Notes: generated from the letters alone by a model not told the origin. A stretch of DNA of 53,807 bases from a bacterium (GCA_030425045.1 JAUHVL010000022.1:1-53807), one strand, 5' to 3'; positions 33,804 through 43,944 are shown, counted from the stretch's first letter. Translations and numbers: made by a program.

Positions 33804-35054
33804 TTATATCTTACTAATGGCGCGCAGGAGAGATTCGTAACTTAAATAACCAAAGAGCAGAAGGGCAATGACGAGCACGACAGTTGAAGGTATTTTGTTG
33901 ACGAGTTTTTGTCCAACCCACTCACTCTTACTATTCATATAAAGTAGAGTTCCCGCGAGAAAAGGCATAAACATAGCGCCAATAACAGAATAGATAATGA
34001 TAACGAGGACGGGCTTTTGAAAAAAGAGCAGGGGAATAGAGGCAAGAGTGATATAAATGAGATAGCCTTTGTACCATTTTGAATCAGTGCTTAAGATGGC
34101 TTCTCGTTTGTCCGGCCAATTGGTACTGATAAAGTCACAAAAAACATAGGGAATAGACTGCCAAACGCCAATGCTTGAGGTGAAAGTCGCGGCCCAAAAT
34201 CCAATGATAAAAATATATTTTCCAGCGCTGCCTAAATCACCTTCAAGCATATTTGCCATCTGGATAACACCTTGATTGCCTTTGATTTCAATGCCTCCAC
34301 CAAGAAGTGCTTTTGAAGCCAGCACGATGATGGAAAAACCAAAGATGCCTGTTAAGAGATAGCCAATAAATAAATCGATATGAACTTTTTCTAGATCTTC
34401 AGGTTTTTCCCATTTCTTTTCTTTGATCCAGTAACCATAACTTAATAAAGTTAGGGTTCCCCCAACTCCTCCAATCACACCTAGCAGAAACTTTCCACTT
34501 CCTTCTGGTATCGCCATATTAAAAACTGTTTCTTTGAAAACGACCAAAGGGTTTTGGATAGTAAAGGCCGTACCTATAAAAGAGAGAAACATGAGTCCGA
34601 TTAAAATTTTCATCACGGATTCAAAGCGTTCGTATTTACCCCAGTGAACAAAAAGGTAAGTAATGATAGCGTGTATAATTCCCCAGACGGTGACAGATAA
34701 AGAAGGGAATAGTGCGTGGGCCGCCATGCCACAACCAACAATTAAAGCGCCACTAACAACCACAGTCCAAATTAAAAGGTAGATAAAAAAATAATACTTA
34801 ACAGGCTTGCCGAGGTATTTTATCCAGCCATGTAAAATAGGCTCTCCATTTCCGAGTTGCCATCTTGCCAAGCCTTCAGAGAGGGCAAACTTTAAGATAG
34901 ATCCCACGATGGCCGCCCAAGCAACGGCCATTCCGTACTTGCTGCCGGCAATAGCAGCGGCAACCATATCTCCTGCACCGACACCTGTCGCGGCAACCGC
35001 GATTCCGGGGCCAATAATCTTGAGGGTATTTTTGATATCCATGCTGGTATTCAT
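33804..35054 (-). CDS. NRAMP-related transporter lacking the canonical metal motif
   Basis: A 416-residue protein with 11 predicted helices. TM1 reads GPGIAVAATGVGAGDMVAAA, aligned with NRAMP TM1, but the metal-binding D-P-G-N is replaced by G-A-G-D. In TM6 the usual M-P-H is also absent (GGTLTLLSYGYWIKEK). NRAMP-like proteins with such changes are known to move other ions such as magnesium, so manganese or iron import is not implied. Its gene is divergent from fumC. The upstream region has no strong ribosome site; ATG 35042 is an alternative start. Confidence 0.8.
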   Translation of the reverse strand: MNTSMDIKNTLKIIGPGIAVAATGVGAGDMVAAAIAGSKYGMAVAWAAIVGSILKFALSEGLARWQLGNGEPILHGWIKYLGKPVKYYFFIYLLIWTVVVSGALIVGCGMAAHALFPSLSVTVWGIIHAIITYLFVHWGKYERFESVMKILIGLMFLSFIGTAFTIQNPLVVFKETVFNMAIPEGSGKFLLGVIGGVGGTLTLLSYGYWIKEKKWEKPEDLEKVHIDLFIGYLLTGIFGFSIIVLASKALLGGGIEIKGNQGVIQMANMLEGDLGSAGKYIFIIGFWAATFTSSIGVWQSIPYVFCDFISTNWPDKREAILSTDSKWYKGYLIYITLASIPLLFFQKPVLVIIIYSVIGAMFMPFLAGTLLYMNSKSEWVGQKLVNKIPSTVVLVIALLLFGYLSYESLLRAISKI

Positions 35055-35178
35055 AACATAGTTTGGAGTTTTTGCACTGCTTATTCTTAATTTATCGTAG
35101 TATATTTTTGCCTCAGCTTTTCAAATGTCCCTATGGTAGCTAGAATGAGGCATCTTTAAATCAATCCTAGGAGTATAT

Positions 35179-36564
35179 ATGAGTCATAGAGTCGAAAAAG
35201 ACACCATGGGTGATGTTCAGGTTCCCGCTGATCGTTATTGGGGAGCTCAAACTCAACGTTCTATTCAAAATTTTAAAATCGGTGAAGATCGTTTCAACCG
35301 TTGTATGATCCGTGCCCTTGGTATTCTTAAAAAAGGTGCGGCGATAACAAATATGAAACTAGGAAAACTTGCTGAAGATAAAGCTAACTTAATTATGCAA
35401 GCGGCAGATGAAGTAATTGAAGGGAAGTTGGATGATCATTTTCCTCTCGTGGTTTGGCAAACGGGTTCTGGTACACAAACGAATATGAATTCAAACGAAG
35501 TGATTGCAAACAGAGCGATTGAAATTGCTGGCGGTGAAATGGGAAGTAAATCTCCTGTACACCCTAACGATGACGTCAATAAATCTCAATCATCAAATGA
35601 TACGTTTCCAACGGCTATGCATATTGCTGCTGTTGAACAAATCGAAGACTTATTGATTCCTTCTCTTGATCGTTTGATTAAAACATTTGATGAGAAGGCT
35701 ACGAAGTTTGAATCAGTTGTTAAGATTGGACGTACACACTTAATGGATGCAACTCCCCTTACTCTAGGACAAGAGTTTTCAGGTTATGCAACTCAATTAA
35801 AAAATGCCAAAACGTCAATTTTAGCAAACCTAGATTTTTTAAGAGAGTTAGCACTTGGTGGAACTGCGGTAGGGACAGGTTTAAACACACATCCCGATTA
35901 TGCAAAAATGGTTGCCGAAGAAATTAGTAAAATTTCTGGTCATGATTTTAAAACGGCGCCAAATAAGTTTGAGTCATTAGCGGCTCATGATGGAATTGTT
36001 GGGGCATCTGGCTCAATGAAAAGATTGGCTGCTTCATTATTTAAAATTGCAAATGACGTGAGATGGTTGGCCTCAGGACCTCGTTGTGGTATCGGCGAAA
36101 TCATGATTCCTGCTAACGAGCCGGGATCTTCTATTATGCCTGGTAAGGTTAACCCAACTCAATGTGAAGCTGTGACAATGGTTTGTGTACAAGTAATGGG
36201 TAACGATGCTGCCATTGGTTTTGCTGGTTCTCAAGGAAACTTTGAACTTAATGTTTATAAGCCGGTGATGATTCATAACCTGCTTCATTCAATAAGACTT
36301 CTTGCTGATAGTATGAATTCTTTTAATGACAATTGTGCTTATGGAATTGAGCCAAATGAAATAAATATTAAAAATCACCTCAATAATTCTCTAATGCTTG
36401 TGACGGCTTTGAATCAGCACATCGGCTATGATAAAGCCGCTGAGGTTGCGAAGAAGGCCCATAAGGAAAATAAAACGCTAAAAGAATCTATTTTGGAACT
36501 AGGTTATTTAACTGAAGAAGAGTTTGATAAGTATGTTGTTCCAGCGGATATGACTCATCCTTAA
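35179..36564 (+). CDS. fumC: Class II fumarate hydratase
   Basis: Interconverts fumarate and malate in the TCA cycle; iron-independent homotetramer. At 461 residues it is full length. Seen: [18 protein letters not shown] near 95-112, [17 protein letters not shown] near 130-146, the [10 protein letters not shown] block near 184, and the class II signature [11 protein letters not shown] near 316. A good AGGAG site precedes the ATG. Its TAA shares its last base with the ATG of the next gene (TAATG), so the glycosyltransferase gene is coupled to it, an unusual partner for a TCA gene. Confidence 0.97.
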   Translation: MSHRVEKDTMGDVQVPADRYWGAQTQRSIQNFKIGEDRFNRCMIRALGILKKGAAITNMKLGKLAEDKANLIMQAADEVIEGKLDDHFPLVVWQTGSGTQTNMNSNEVIANRAIEIAGGEMGSKSPVHPNDDVNKSQSSNDTFPTAMHIAAVEQIEDLLIPSLDRLIKTFDEKATKFESVVKIGRTHLMDATPLTLGQEFSGYATQLKNAKTSILANLDFLRELALGGTAVGTGLNTHPDYAKMVAEEISKISGHDFKTAPNKFESLAAHDGIVGASGSMKRLAASLFKIANDVRWLASGPRCGIGEIMIPANEPGSSIMPGKVNPTQCEAVTMVCVQVMGNDAAIGFAGSQGNFELNVYKPVMIHNLLHSIRLLADSMNSFNDNCAYGIEPNEINIKNHLNNSLMLVTALNQHIGYDKAAEVAKKAHKENKTLKESILELGYLTEEEFDKYVVPADMTHP

Positions 36565-37295
36565 TGAGTAGTGAGCAAACAGTTAAAATAGGCTTGGTGA
36601 TTCCTTGTTACAATGAAGCGAATCGCCTGCCTATTGGTCATATTAATCAATTTCTAGCCTCTGATCCTGTAACTTATCTTTTGTTCGTAAACGATGGAAG
36701 TCGTGATCAAACTCTTAATAAGTTAAAAAATTTAGCAGAACATGAAAGGGTAGATTTTCTCGACTTAAAGGAAAATAAAGGCAAAGCTGAAGCCGTTCGC
36801 TTGGGAATGATCAAAATGAATCATTTAGAAGTTGATTACTTGGGGTTTTGGGATGCCGATATGGCGACTCCTTTAACAGAAGTAGCAGAGTTACGTCGTT
36901 TTATCACAAGTAAAAAAGAATCTGATGCTATTCTTTGCTCGAGATGGCTGCGTTTAGGTTTTGAGATTAAAAGAAACCCATTGCGGCATTATTTGGGAAG
37001 GGTATTTGCTACCGTCGCTAGCATGATGCTGAAGCTTCCTGTCTACGATACCCAGTGTGGAGCTAAGCTTTTTAATAAAGAAACGATCAAGGCCATTACG
37101 GACAATAAGTTTGTTTCAAAATGGTTCTTTGATATCGAAATTCTTTTTAGATTAAAACAAGCTGGGTTTAAGAGGTTTTGGGAATATCCCGTTCAGTCGT
37201 GGGAAGATGTTAAGGGCTCTAAACTAAAAATTACTGATTTTATTTTTGTTCCCATTGAACTTTTTAAAATAAATCGTCACTACAATCATGATTAA
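36564..37295 (+). CDS. Family 2 glycosyltransferase, dolichyl/polyprenyl-phosphate glucosyltransferase type
   Basis: A 243-residue cytoplasmic-side enzyme of the Alg5/DPM1 group. Seen: VIPCYNEANRLP at 12-23, FVNDGSRDQT near 40, the DXD motif in GFWDADMATP near 95, and KWFFDIEILFR in the C-terminal part. It would load a sugar from UDP/GDP-sugar onto undecaprenyl phosphate. The next gene encodes a GT-C membrane glycosyltransferase, the natural user of such a lipid-linked sugar, and overlaps this one by 8 bases. Confidence 0.88.
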   Translation: MSSEQTVKIGLVIPCYNEANRLPIGHINQFLASDPVTYLLFVNDGSRDQTLNKLKNLAEHERVDFLDLKENKGKAEAVRLGMIKMNHLEVDYLGFWDADMATPLTEVAELRRFITSKKESDAILCSRWLRLGFEIKRNPLRHYLGRVFATVASMMLKLPVYDTQCGAKLFNKETIKAITDNKFVSKWFFDIEILFRLKQAGFKRFWEYPVQSWEDVKGSKLKITDFIFVPIELFKINRHYNHD

Positions 37296-38763
37296 AAAAG
37301 TAATTTTCTTTGCTCTCATTGTCTTTTGTATTTTTACCTATAAAGATTATTCAATTAGTCCAGACGAATATCTTCATATCGACTATGGAGAGTTGGTTTA
37401 CAACTACCTGACGACTTTTTTTCAAGATAAGTCATTTAAAACCTATCATAACTTAAAGTTTTACGGAGGCTGGCTTGATTTGGTTGCAACTGTCTTTGGA
37501 AAAGTTTTAAATATCGAAAAAGGTCTAGGCTTGTACTATCTAAAGCATTTGATTACGGCCTTGATTGGTGTGTTGGGTTGTTATGGAACATATTTATTAA
37601 GTAAAAAATTTGTATCTGAAAAGTCTGCGCTTTGTTCTGCCTTACTCTTGTTTACAGCGACGGCTTATAATGGCCAGCTTTTTTATAACCCTAAAGATAT
37701 TCCCTTTGCAGCGGGATATATTTTTTCAATTTATTATCTTCTCCAATATTTTGAAAAAAGTGATCGTAAAAATTTTATTTTTCTCATTATTTCTATCGGC
37801 TTAACATTAGGAATTAGAGCAGGTGGTGTTTTACTCTATCTGTATTTTGTTTTTACATATCTCTTTAAAAAAGATTTTTCCCAATGGTTTAAAAAAGATA
37901 ATCTTCTCTTTGCTGTTAAATCCGGAGTACTCTTATTTCTAGGTTCATATTTTATAGCAGCTCTTGCTTGGCCATACCTACTTTATAAGCCGTTTAAGGG
38001 ACTTTATGAATCAATTCTCGTGGTAAGTAATTTTGGTTGGGATGGAGATGTTCTCTTTTCTGGGAGGTATTTCTTTTCGAAGACTCCGCCTTGGAATTAC
38101 CTACCACAAATGTTTGCTATAAAATCTCCAGCATTAATTGCAGTGGGATTCTATGGGCTTCCTTTATTTCTTCTTTATCAAATGCTTATTAAGAAAAAAG
38201 GGAATAGAGATATTTCTCTTTTAATTGTGATAGCCATTTTTCCGATCTTTTATGCCATCATGAAAGGTTCAACAGTTTATAATGGCATAAGGCAATTTCT
38301 TTTTACGCTTCCTCTCATGGTTGTGCTCGCTGTGTATTTTTGGGAGCAGGTGATAGGAAAAAGAGCGGTATATTTTTTTATCACTCAAGTGATTGTGAGT
38401 TCAATTGCCATTTATCAGTACTATCCCTATCAATATATCGTTTATAACGAGTTCGTTGGTGGTACGAAAAAAGCAGACGGAAAGTATGAGCTTGAGTATT
38501 GGTCAATGAGCCGTGCTGAGGCAGCAAAAAGAATGTCAGGAAAGACGGGAACCTTTTTTGCCAATATGCCACTTGCAACATTTAATGATTACTTGCCAAA
38601 AGAGGTCGTTTTCTCAAGTAATAAAGATACTGTCGATTATCGTTATGTTTTGAAAAAAAGTGGAAATGAAGTTCAAAAAATTGAAGGCTATCGAGAGCTT
38701 GAGACTATCTCTATTAATGGAATCGTTTTGGGAAAAATCTTGAAAAAAACTACATCACAATAG
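37288..38763 (+). CDS. GT-C glycosyltransferase (PMT/ArnT-like)
   Basis: A 491-residue inner-membrane protein with about ten helices. After the first helix, SPDEYLHIDYG at 26-36 provides the acidic residues that in PMT/ArnT enzymes act in the first periplasmic loop; NPKDIPFAAGY near 137 is another PMT-like loop. It would take the sugar made by the upstream Alg5-like enzyme and attach it to a periplasmic acceptor (protein or lipid). The ATG overlaps the previous gene by 8 bases. Confidence 0.7.
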   Translation: MIKKVIFFALIVFCIFTYKDYSISPDEYLHIDYGELVYNYLTTFFQDKSFKTYHNLKFYGGWLDLVATVFGKVLNIEKGLGLYYLKHLITALIGVLGCYGTYLLSKKFVSEKSALCSALLLFTATAYNGQLFYNPKDIPFAAGYIFSIYYLLQYFEKSDRKNFIFLIISIGLTLGIRAGGVLLYLYFVFTYLFKKDFSQWFKKDNLLFAVKSGVLLFLGSYFIAALAWPYLLYKPFKGLYESILVVSNFGWDGDVLFSGRYFFSKTPPWNYLPQMFAIKSPALIAVGFYGLPLFLLYQMLIKKKGNRDISLLIVIAIFPIFYAIMKGSTVYNGIRQFLFTLPLMVVLAVYFWEQVIGKRAVYFFITQVIVSSIAIYQYYPYQYIVYNEFVGGTKKADGKYELEYWSMSRAEAAKRMSGKTGTFFANMPLATFNDYLPKEVVFSSNKDTVDYRYVLKKSGNEVQKIEGYRELETISINGIVLGKILKKTTSQ

Positions 38764-38804
38764 GCTTTTCAAATATAATAGTGAGAATAAACAGGGAGGT
38801 TTAT

Positions 38805-39632
38805 TTGAAGTTACTATTCATCTTTATTTTTAGTTCATCTATCTACGCTAATTACCTAACTGTTGTTCAAGAAAGTAAAATTGTCCAAAAAAGAAATGGG
38901 CAGGTTATTAAAATGCCTGCGGGCGCGAGCAATAATAGTATCGATAAAATGTATTATCACAATGGGAAGATGGCTTCCTATCAAGATGGAAAAATAGCAA
39001 TGATAATCGATGCAAATACTGGTGTCATGTATAACTTTATTAAGGGCAATCGATATATCGAAATGAACTTAAAAGATATGATGAAAAAAATTGCGGAGAA
39101 AATGGAGGCAAAGGGTGCCTCAGCTGACCAGTATGCTGCCGCACTATCGACTAAAATGGGAGTCACATTTAAAAGTCTTAATAAGTCTAAAACAATTAAA
39201 GGACATAAGTGTGATCTTTATCAAACGATCTCAAATACTAACTATACTCAAAATGTTAAAAAACAAAAGTGGAGTACAAAACATAAAAATACAACGACTC
39301 ACTGTTATATGAATAATCCTCCTGAAGCTTTTAAAGAGTACACAAAAAAGGTTGCAAAAGGTTATGGAGCAATTCCTAAAAATATATCTTCAAAAATTAA
39401 AACAGAGGGAAATCCTCATTTTGGTTTGGATATACATAATGAATCGGCAATGAGTATGTCTTTTACTCCACCTCCGGGAACAAAACCGGAGATTGCAGAA
39501 ATGATGAAAAAAATGATGCCCGTTACTTATAATATCAACACACTCAAAGAGCTCCATACGAAGCCTTTTGATAAAAGCTTGGTGAATCTTCCAAAAGGGG
39601 CGAAAAAATTCGAAAGGGCCAAGAAAAGATAA
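38805..39632 (+). CDS. Secreted lysine-rich protein (DUF4412-like)
   Basis: A 275-residue exported protein. TTG 38805 is preferred to an upstream ATG-type start (38781) because GGGAGG lies exactly five bases before it; the signal peptide is MKLLFIFIFSSSIYA. The mature part alternates basic and Asn/Met-rich stretches; a beta pattern MYYHNGKMASYQDGKIAMII then YNFIKGNRYIEMNL hints at the LolA-like DUF4412 fold, with a CDLY...HCYM cysteine pair. A role in the envelope is likely but unproven. Seventeen bases follow the GT-C stop before an earlier ATG-like start, so it may be in the same operon. Confidence 0.55.
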   Translation: MKLLFIFIFSSSIYANYLTVVQESKIVQKRNGQVIKMPAGASNNSIDKMYYHNGKMASYQDGKIAMIIDANTGVMYNFIKGNRYIEMNLKDMMKKIAEKMEAKGASADQYAAALSTKMGVTFKSLNKSKTIKGHKCDLYQTISNTNYTQNVKKQKWSTKHKNTTTHCYMNNPPEAFKEYTKKVAKGYGAIPKNISSKIKTEGNPHFGLDIHNESAMSMSFTPPPGTKPEIAEMMKKMMPVTYNINTLKELHTKPFDKSLVNLPKGAKKFERAKKR

Positions 39633-39808
39633 GCCCTTAGTTTCACTAAGAAGTTGCCCATTTTTTGTGTCCTCAATTCAGCTACCTGTTTTACCTGATT
39701 AATCTATTATTAGTATCTTATCTAAAAGTCTCTAATTCATTGAAAATAAAAGATTATTATATAATTAAGTGATTAAATTATTCGGTTAAAAAAACCGATA
39801 CGATTGTT

Positions 39809-40525
39809 ATGAAAAAATTAGGTATATCAATAGTTTTATTAGCTGGAATTGTCTTTGGTTATTTGAGTTTAACTTCTAAAGATAAATCTGTGGTTGTTAA
39901 AAAAAGTGTAAAAAAATATAAACCTATTCAAAGTGATCAAACAATAAATAAAAAAATTACAAAAAAGGTAATTGATAAGAAAGTTCCTGTTCAAAGAAAG
40001 ATCGCAAGTCATTCTAAAAAGAGAATAATTAAAAATAAGGGCAAAGCCCTCTCTAAGAAATCATTTCAAGATCCTCTTTATTCATATTTTTCAACGAGTA
40101 AAGTTGGCCTTGTTGTGAATGACACAAATTTGATTTTATCAGACTCTCTTAAGGCCATAGATCCAAATGATCATAATGGTGAAGATGTTCTAAAAGAGCT
40201 GGCTGGTTATTATATTGTGAGACATGATTACCAAAACTCTTTAACAGAAAATGATCATATTAGAGTTGTTTATAATAAAAGTACAAAAAGAGTGGGACTC
40301 CTCACCGGAAAAGTACTTTTAAGAGCACAGCAACCGATTGGAGAAGAGATGTTGGAGCAAGAGTTTGGTCTAGCAACTCTCAGTAGCATCACTCATCTCA
40401 AACTCACCGTTGCAAAGATTGAGTCGGGAACATCTCTTGCTGGCCTAGAACAAAAACTTAATCAAAGTGGTTATTTTGATAATGTTGAATTAGAAATTAT
40501 CGAAGGTGATATTCGTGCAAACTAA
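39809..40525 (+). CDS. Membrane-anchored protein, probable separate propeptide/chaperone of the subtilase
   Basis: A 238-residue protein with one N-terminal membrane helix (5-22), a very basic linker to about 85 and a C-terminal globular part. The last 60 residues (LKLTVAKIESGTSLAGLEQK, then SGYFDNVELEIIEGD) follow the pattern of subtilase prodomains, L-x-V-x-x-x-x-G-x-x-L-x-x-L-x-x-x-L-x-x-x-x-x-V-x-x-x-E-x-D. The gene ends inside the S8 protease gene (overlap of 11-20 bases), so both are made together. It may fold or restrain the protease in trans; this is inferred. Confidence 0.55.
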   Translation: MKKLGISIVLLAGIVFGYLSLTSKDKSVVVKKSVKKYKPIQSDQTINKKITKKVIDKKVPVQRKIASHSKKRIIKNKGKALSKKSFQDPLYSYFSTSKVGLVVNDTNLILSDSLKAIDPNDHNGEDVLKELAGYYIVRHDYQNSLTENDHIRVVYNKSTKRVGLLTGKVLLRAQQPIGEEMLEQEFGLATLSSITHLKLTVAKIESGTSLAGLEQKLNQSGYFDNVELEIIEGDIRAN

Positions 40526-42287
40526 ACACTTATTCATCAGTATGTTTTTACTATCTTCATGTGTTGATCTGAGTACATTAACTCCGTCCACCAGTAGCGG
40601 GAATAGTTCAAACTCACTAAATTCATCTTCAGGAAGTAACGAGACGACCACAAATACAGGAGGGAGTGACTCTTCAAGTAGTACTCCATCAGTACCAGAA
40701 GATAAATCTTCAACACCGACCTCTGGAACAGATCCATTATTATCTTTTCAGTGGCACTTAAATAATACAGGACAAAATTCTTTTTCTAGTGGTTCTGGCT
40801 CTTCAGGAAATGATATTAATTTTGATTTGGACGCGAGTAAAGATGGTTCAGGAATTATTGTCGCTGTTTCTGATGATGCTGTTCAAGTTTCACATGAAGA
40901 TTTAAGTGACAATGCTGTAAGCTCTCTTCATCGTAATTATCATCAATCTGGGCCAGTCTTTTCTGGTGACCCTAGCCCTGGTAGTGGTGATACCGCTCAT
41001 GGGACGGCCGTCGCGGGAATTATTTTAGCAAGTAGCGATAATGGAATTGGCGGTAGAGGAGTTGCTCCAAGTGCGCAACTAGCAGGGTTTCGCTTTTTAA
41101 ACTCTTTGCAGTCGACCGAAAAGTTTATAGATCAAGCAAATGGACCTATTGATGTTTTCAATTATAGTTATGGAGCAAGTACCTGTGTATTTGCGGAGTA
41201 TCCTAGCTCTTATATTGCTCAATTAGAATTTGGAGTGAACTTTTTAAGATCGGGTAAAGGAGCAATTTATGTTAAGTCTGCAGGTAACGATTTCATTTCA
41301 CCTTTGACTGCATGTTATTCTTCAGCGCCAAGTAATTTTGCTTTTCTAGGAAATGCAAATTTAGAAAACGTTAATAGTTTTCCTTTTAGTATAATTGTAG
41401 GAGCCTTTAATGCAACTGGAGTTGCTTCATCGTATTCAACTCCCGGCTCGTCGGTCTGGGTTTCAGCTCCAGGTGGAGAATTTGGTAAAGATAATCCTGC
41501 TATTGTGACGACAGACCTTGAAGGTTGTGATGTTGGAAATAGTGTTTCAAGTGCTACCGCAAATGATTTTGAAAAAGGGAATCAGCTCAATTCAAATTGT
41601 AATTATACATCGACAATGAATGGTACTTCATCGGCCGCTCCTATGGTCTCTGGCGTTGTTGCACTGATGCTTAAAGAAAACCCATCACTAACTTGGAGAG
41701 ATGTGAAGTATATTCTTGCAAAGACTGCTACTCATATAGATTCTAGTAGGGCCGCAACTACTCATCCTCTCGGAGCAGATCTTTCTGGTCACACCTATCA
41801 GGATGGCTGGGTTACAAATAGTGCAAGTTTTAATTTTCACAACTGGTATGGATTTGGCTCTGTAAATGCTGATGCCGCTATCTCTATGGCCTCAACTTAT
41901 AGCTCTGATTGGGGTGTCATGACGAAAATTTCTGAAACTAATCCTGCTCTTTCACTTTCGATTCCAGATAATCTTTCAAGTGGGGTTGAAAACACAATCG
42001 ATATTAGTTCTGAACTAGAAATTGAAGCAGTTCAAATTGTAGTTGATATTGATCATGAACTCGTCGGAGATTTGGGAATTGAATTAACGTCACCATCGGG
42101 TACTAAAAGTCAGCTTATGTTAATCAATAGTGGACTCGTTCAAACGGATATCAATAATGGCGTTCTACTTTCTAATGCTTTCTATATGGAGGAAGCAAAA
42201 GGTGAATGGAAAATTAAAGTTATCGATGGAGCAACTGGCGATACGGGTACATTAAATAGCTGGACTCTCAATATTTACGGTCATTAA
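40515..42287 (+). CDS. Subtilisin/kexin-like serine protease lipoprotein with P-domain
   Basis: A 590-residue lipoprotein. GTG 40515 is preferred (AAGGTG six bases upstream) over GTG 40506. Lipobox LLSSC gives Cys16, followed by a Ser/Thr-rich linker to about 75. The S8 triad is Asp120 or 121 in AVSDDAVQVSH, His162 in AHGTAVAGI and Ser372 in NGTSSAAPMVSG, with the oxyanion Asn in SAGND. The C-terminal 110 residues (SIPDNLSSGVENTIDI to LNSWTLNIYG) form a proprotein-convertase P-domain, as in kexins. There is no prodomain in this chain; the upstream gene seems to supply it. A secreted, outer-leaflet protease suits prey or protein degradation (inference). Confidence 0.88.
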   Translation: MQTKHLFISMFLLSSCVDLSTLTPSTSSGNSSNSLNSSSGSNETTTNTGGSDSSSSTPSVPEDKSSTPTSGTDPLLSFQWHLNNTGQNSFSSGSGSSGNDINFDLDASKDGSGIIVAVSDDAVQVSHEDLSDNAVSSLHRNYHQSGPVFSGDPSPGSGDTAHGTAVAGIILASSDNGIGGRGVAPSAQLAGFRFLNSLQSTEKFIDQANGPIDVFNYSYGASTCVFAEYPSSYIAQLEFGVNFLRSGKGAIYVKSAGNDFISPLTACYSSAPSNFAFLGNANLENVNSFPFSIIVGAFNATGVASSYSTPGSSVWVSAPGGEFGKDNPAIVTTDLEGCDVGNSVSSATANDFEKGNQLNSNCNYTSTMNGTSSAAPMVSGVVALMLKENPSLTWRDVKYILAKTATHIDSSRAATTHPLGADLSGHTYQDGWVTNSASFNFHNWYGFGSVNADAAISMASTYSSDWGVMTKISETNPALSLSIPDNLSSGVENTIDISSELEIEAVQIVVDIDHELVGDLGIELTSPSGTKSQLMLINSGLVQTDINNGVLLSNAFYMEEAKGEWKIKVIDGATGDTGTLNSWTLNIYGH

Positions 42288-42335
42288 TCTGTATTAAAAA
42301 CACGAGATAAGTATAATATAACTTACGGAGGAGTT

Positions 42336-42854
42336 ATGAATATTGTCTATTTCACACTATATGAAGTGGTGATCTCAACTTGTTTTGGCCTTTTATCAAT
42401 TTTTTTAAGTAATCTGTTTTTAAAAAAAATTATAATTCAATCAAATGTTTTTGAAGCAATAAAAGAGAGAAATGTGGCCACCGCTGTTTTTAGTGGAACA
42501 ATGATATTTTGTGTTTTGTTATTAACCAGAACAAGTATTGTACCTTCCGTGAACTTCTTGCAAGCGAGTGTGGTGAATCCATCGGGAGTTGATTTTGTTT
42601 TTTATTTAAAAGCATTTCTTTATTTTCTTTTATTTTTCTTTATCGCTTTTAGTGCTGCCGTATTTTTATTGTTTTGTTCGAGTAAAATCTTTGTACTTTC
42701 CACAAAGGATATTGATGAGATGAAAGAGATTGAAAATGGTAACCTAGCTATGTCAATATTAATCAGTTTTTCCATGCTGGCGTTCTCATTTTATTTAAAG
42801 CCTTCATTGGAGCATTTCCTCTCAGGAATCATTCATTATTTAACTACTTCATGA
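42336..42854 (+). CDS. DUF350-like four-helix membrane protein
   Basis: A 172-residue protein with four hydrophobic helices and no signal peptide; GGAGGAG is a strong ribosome site. IKERNVATAVFSGTMIF and IENGNLAMSILIS, one in each half, are the G/R-N-x-A-x-A segments of the duplicated DUF350 domain. Function unknown. The last four bases overlap the next gene, which encodes a transglutaminase-like protein, so the pair is translated together. Confidence 0.7.
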   Translation: MNIVYFTLYEVVISTCFGLLSIFLSNLFLKKIIIQSNVFEAIKERNVATAVFSGTMIFCVLLLTRTSIVPSVNFLQASVVNPSGVDFVFYLKAFLYFLLFFFIAFSAAVFLLFCSSKIFVLSTKDIDEMKEIENGNLAMSILISFSMLAFSFYLKPSLEHFLSGIIHYLTTS

Positions 42855-43888
42855 AAGTCATTTATCTCACTTTTTTCTTGATCTCTATAAGTTGCTTTTC
42901 AGCCGAACCGGAGCTGTATAGTAAAAAAAGTTATACTACTGAAAAAGTAGAAGAACTCGATGACAAGTATTATTTTACCTATAAATTTAAAGATGATTTT
43001 GGAAATATGAGAGAGTTAAAGTGGAAATTTGATAAATGGCGGATAGACCGATTTCTTTCCTATTTCGGATTACAAGCTCAAACAGGTGAAAAAGTATTCG
43101 CAACTGATAAAGAATACAGAGAAGGAATGATGAAGGTCACCGGTGGTGTCGTTGCCTTTGATTACGAAAGAATTATTGAAGATTCTCGAGAGCTTATGGA
43201 ACCACTTTTTAGAGTTCTTTATAACATAAAGAAAAAATATAATTTAAGTGAAAGAGAATTCGTTATTCTTATGATGAGGTTCTTGCAAGACATCCCCTAT
43301 GGTGTTCCACCACTAAACTATAATAATCGTTTTATTATGGGGCTTTTCCCACCTAGTGAACTAATGAAAAGCACTTGGGGAGACTGTGATAGTAAATCTC
43401 TTTTAATGGCGACTTTACTTTCTTTTGATCGCTATTATCTCGATCGACTGGCCATCATTCAGGTTCCTGGCCATGCCTTACTCGGAATACATATGAGTGC
43501 AGGACCTTATGATAAAACCATACAGTACAACTTTAAAAAATATATATATGTAGAGCCGGTTGGCCCAAAGCGAACTCTTTTTGGCCAGACAAATTCACCA
43601 TATTCAAATTCTATAAATGTCATTCCCTTGCAGCTTAAGTACTATCAGTTTGATCAAAAGAAAGTGAGTTCAGAGTCTTCTTCTGCAACTAGTTCTACAA
43701 ACGAAGATTTTAAATGTCCTGATAATGGACTTGAAGTGAAGTATGAAACACCATTTGATCAAAAAACAATTCGATCGTGTCAGCTTAAAATAGATGGCAT
43801 ATTTAAAAAACACGGGCCAACCCATATCTATGATAAGCAGGGGGTTTTATTAGAGAAATCAATCTACAAAAATGGTGAAAAAATTTAG
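42851..43888 (+). CDS. Exported transglutaminase-like protein
   Basis: A 345-residue protein with a signal peptide ending SCFSA. The papain-like transglutaminase triad is present: Cys in WGDCDSKSLLMATLL near 178, His in VPGHALLGIHM near 207, and an acidic third member in YIYVEPVG near 230. Residues 1-110 and 250-345 are extra regions, the last possibly a domain with a KYETPFD/CQLKIDG pattern. It may cleave or crosslink an envelope peptide. Linked by a 4-base overlap to a DUF350 membrane protein. Confidence 0.78.
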   Translation: MKVIYLTFFLISISCFSAEPELYSKKSYTTEKVEELDDKYYFTYKFKDDFGNMRELKWKFDKWRIDRFLSYFGLQAQTGEKVFATDKEYREGMMKVTGGVVAFDYERIIEDSRELMEPLFRVLYNIKKKYNLSEREFVILMMRFLQDIPYGVPPLNYNNRFIMGLFPPSELMKSTWGDCDSKSLLMATLLSFDRYYLDRLAIIQVPGHALLGIHMSAGPYDKTIQYNFKKYIYVEPVGPKRTLFGQTNSPYSNSINVIPLQLKYYQFDQKKVSSESSSATSSTNEDFKCPDNGLEVKYETPFDQKTIRSCQLKIDGIFKKHGPTHIYDKQGVLLEKSIYKNGEKI

Positions 43889-43944
43889 TTAAGAAAAGCT
43901 CTAAAGTATCCGACAAGCTTACTATAGATTTCAAAGGATTTAAT

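Noticed and set aside
39636-39666. Hairpin CTTAGT-TTC-ACTAAG with a later T6
   Set aside because: The T-run is 10 bases away from a weak 6-base stem, so it is not a convincing terminator.
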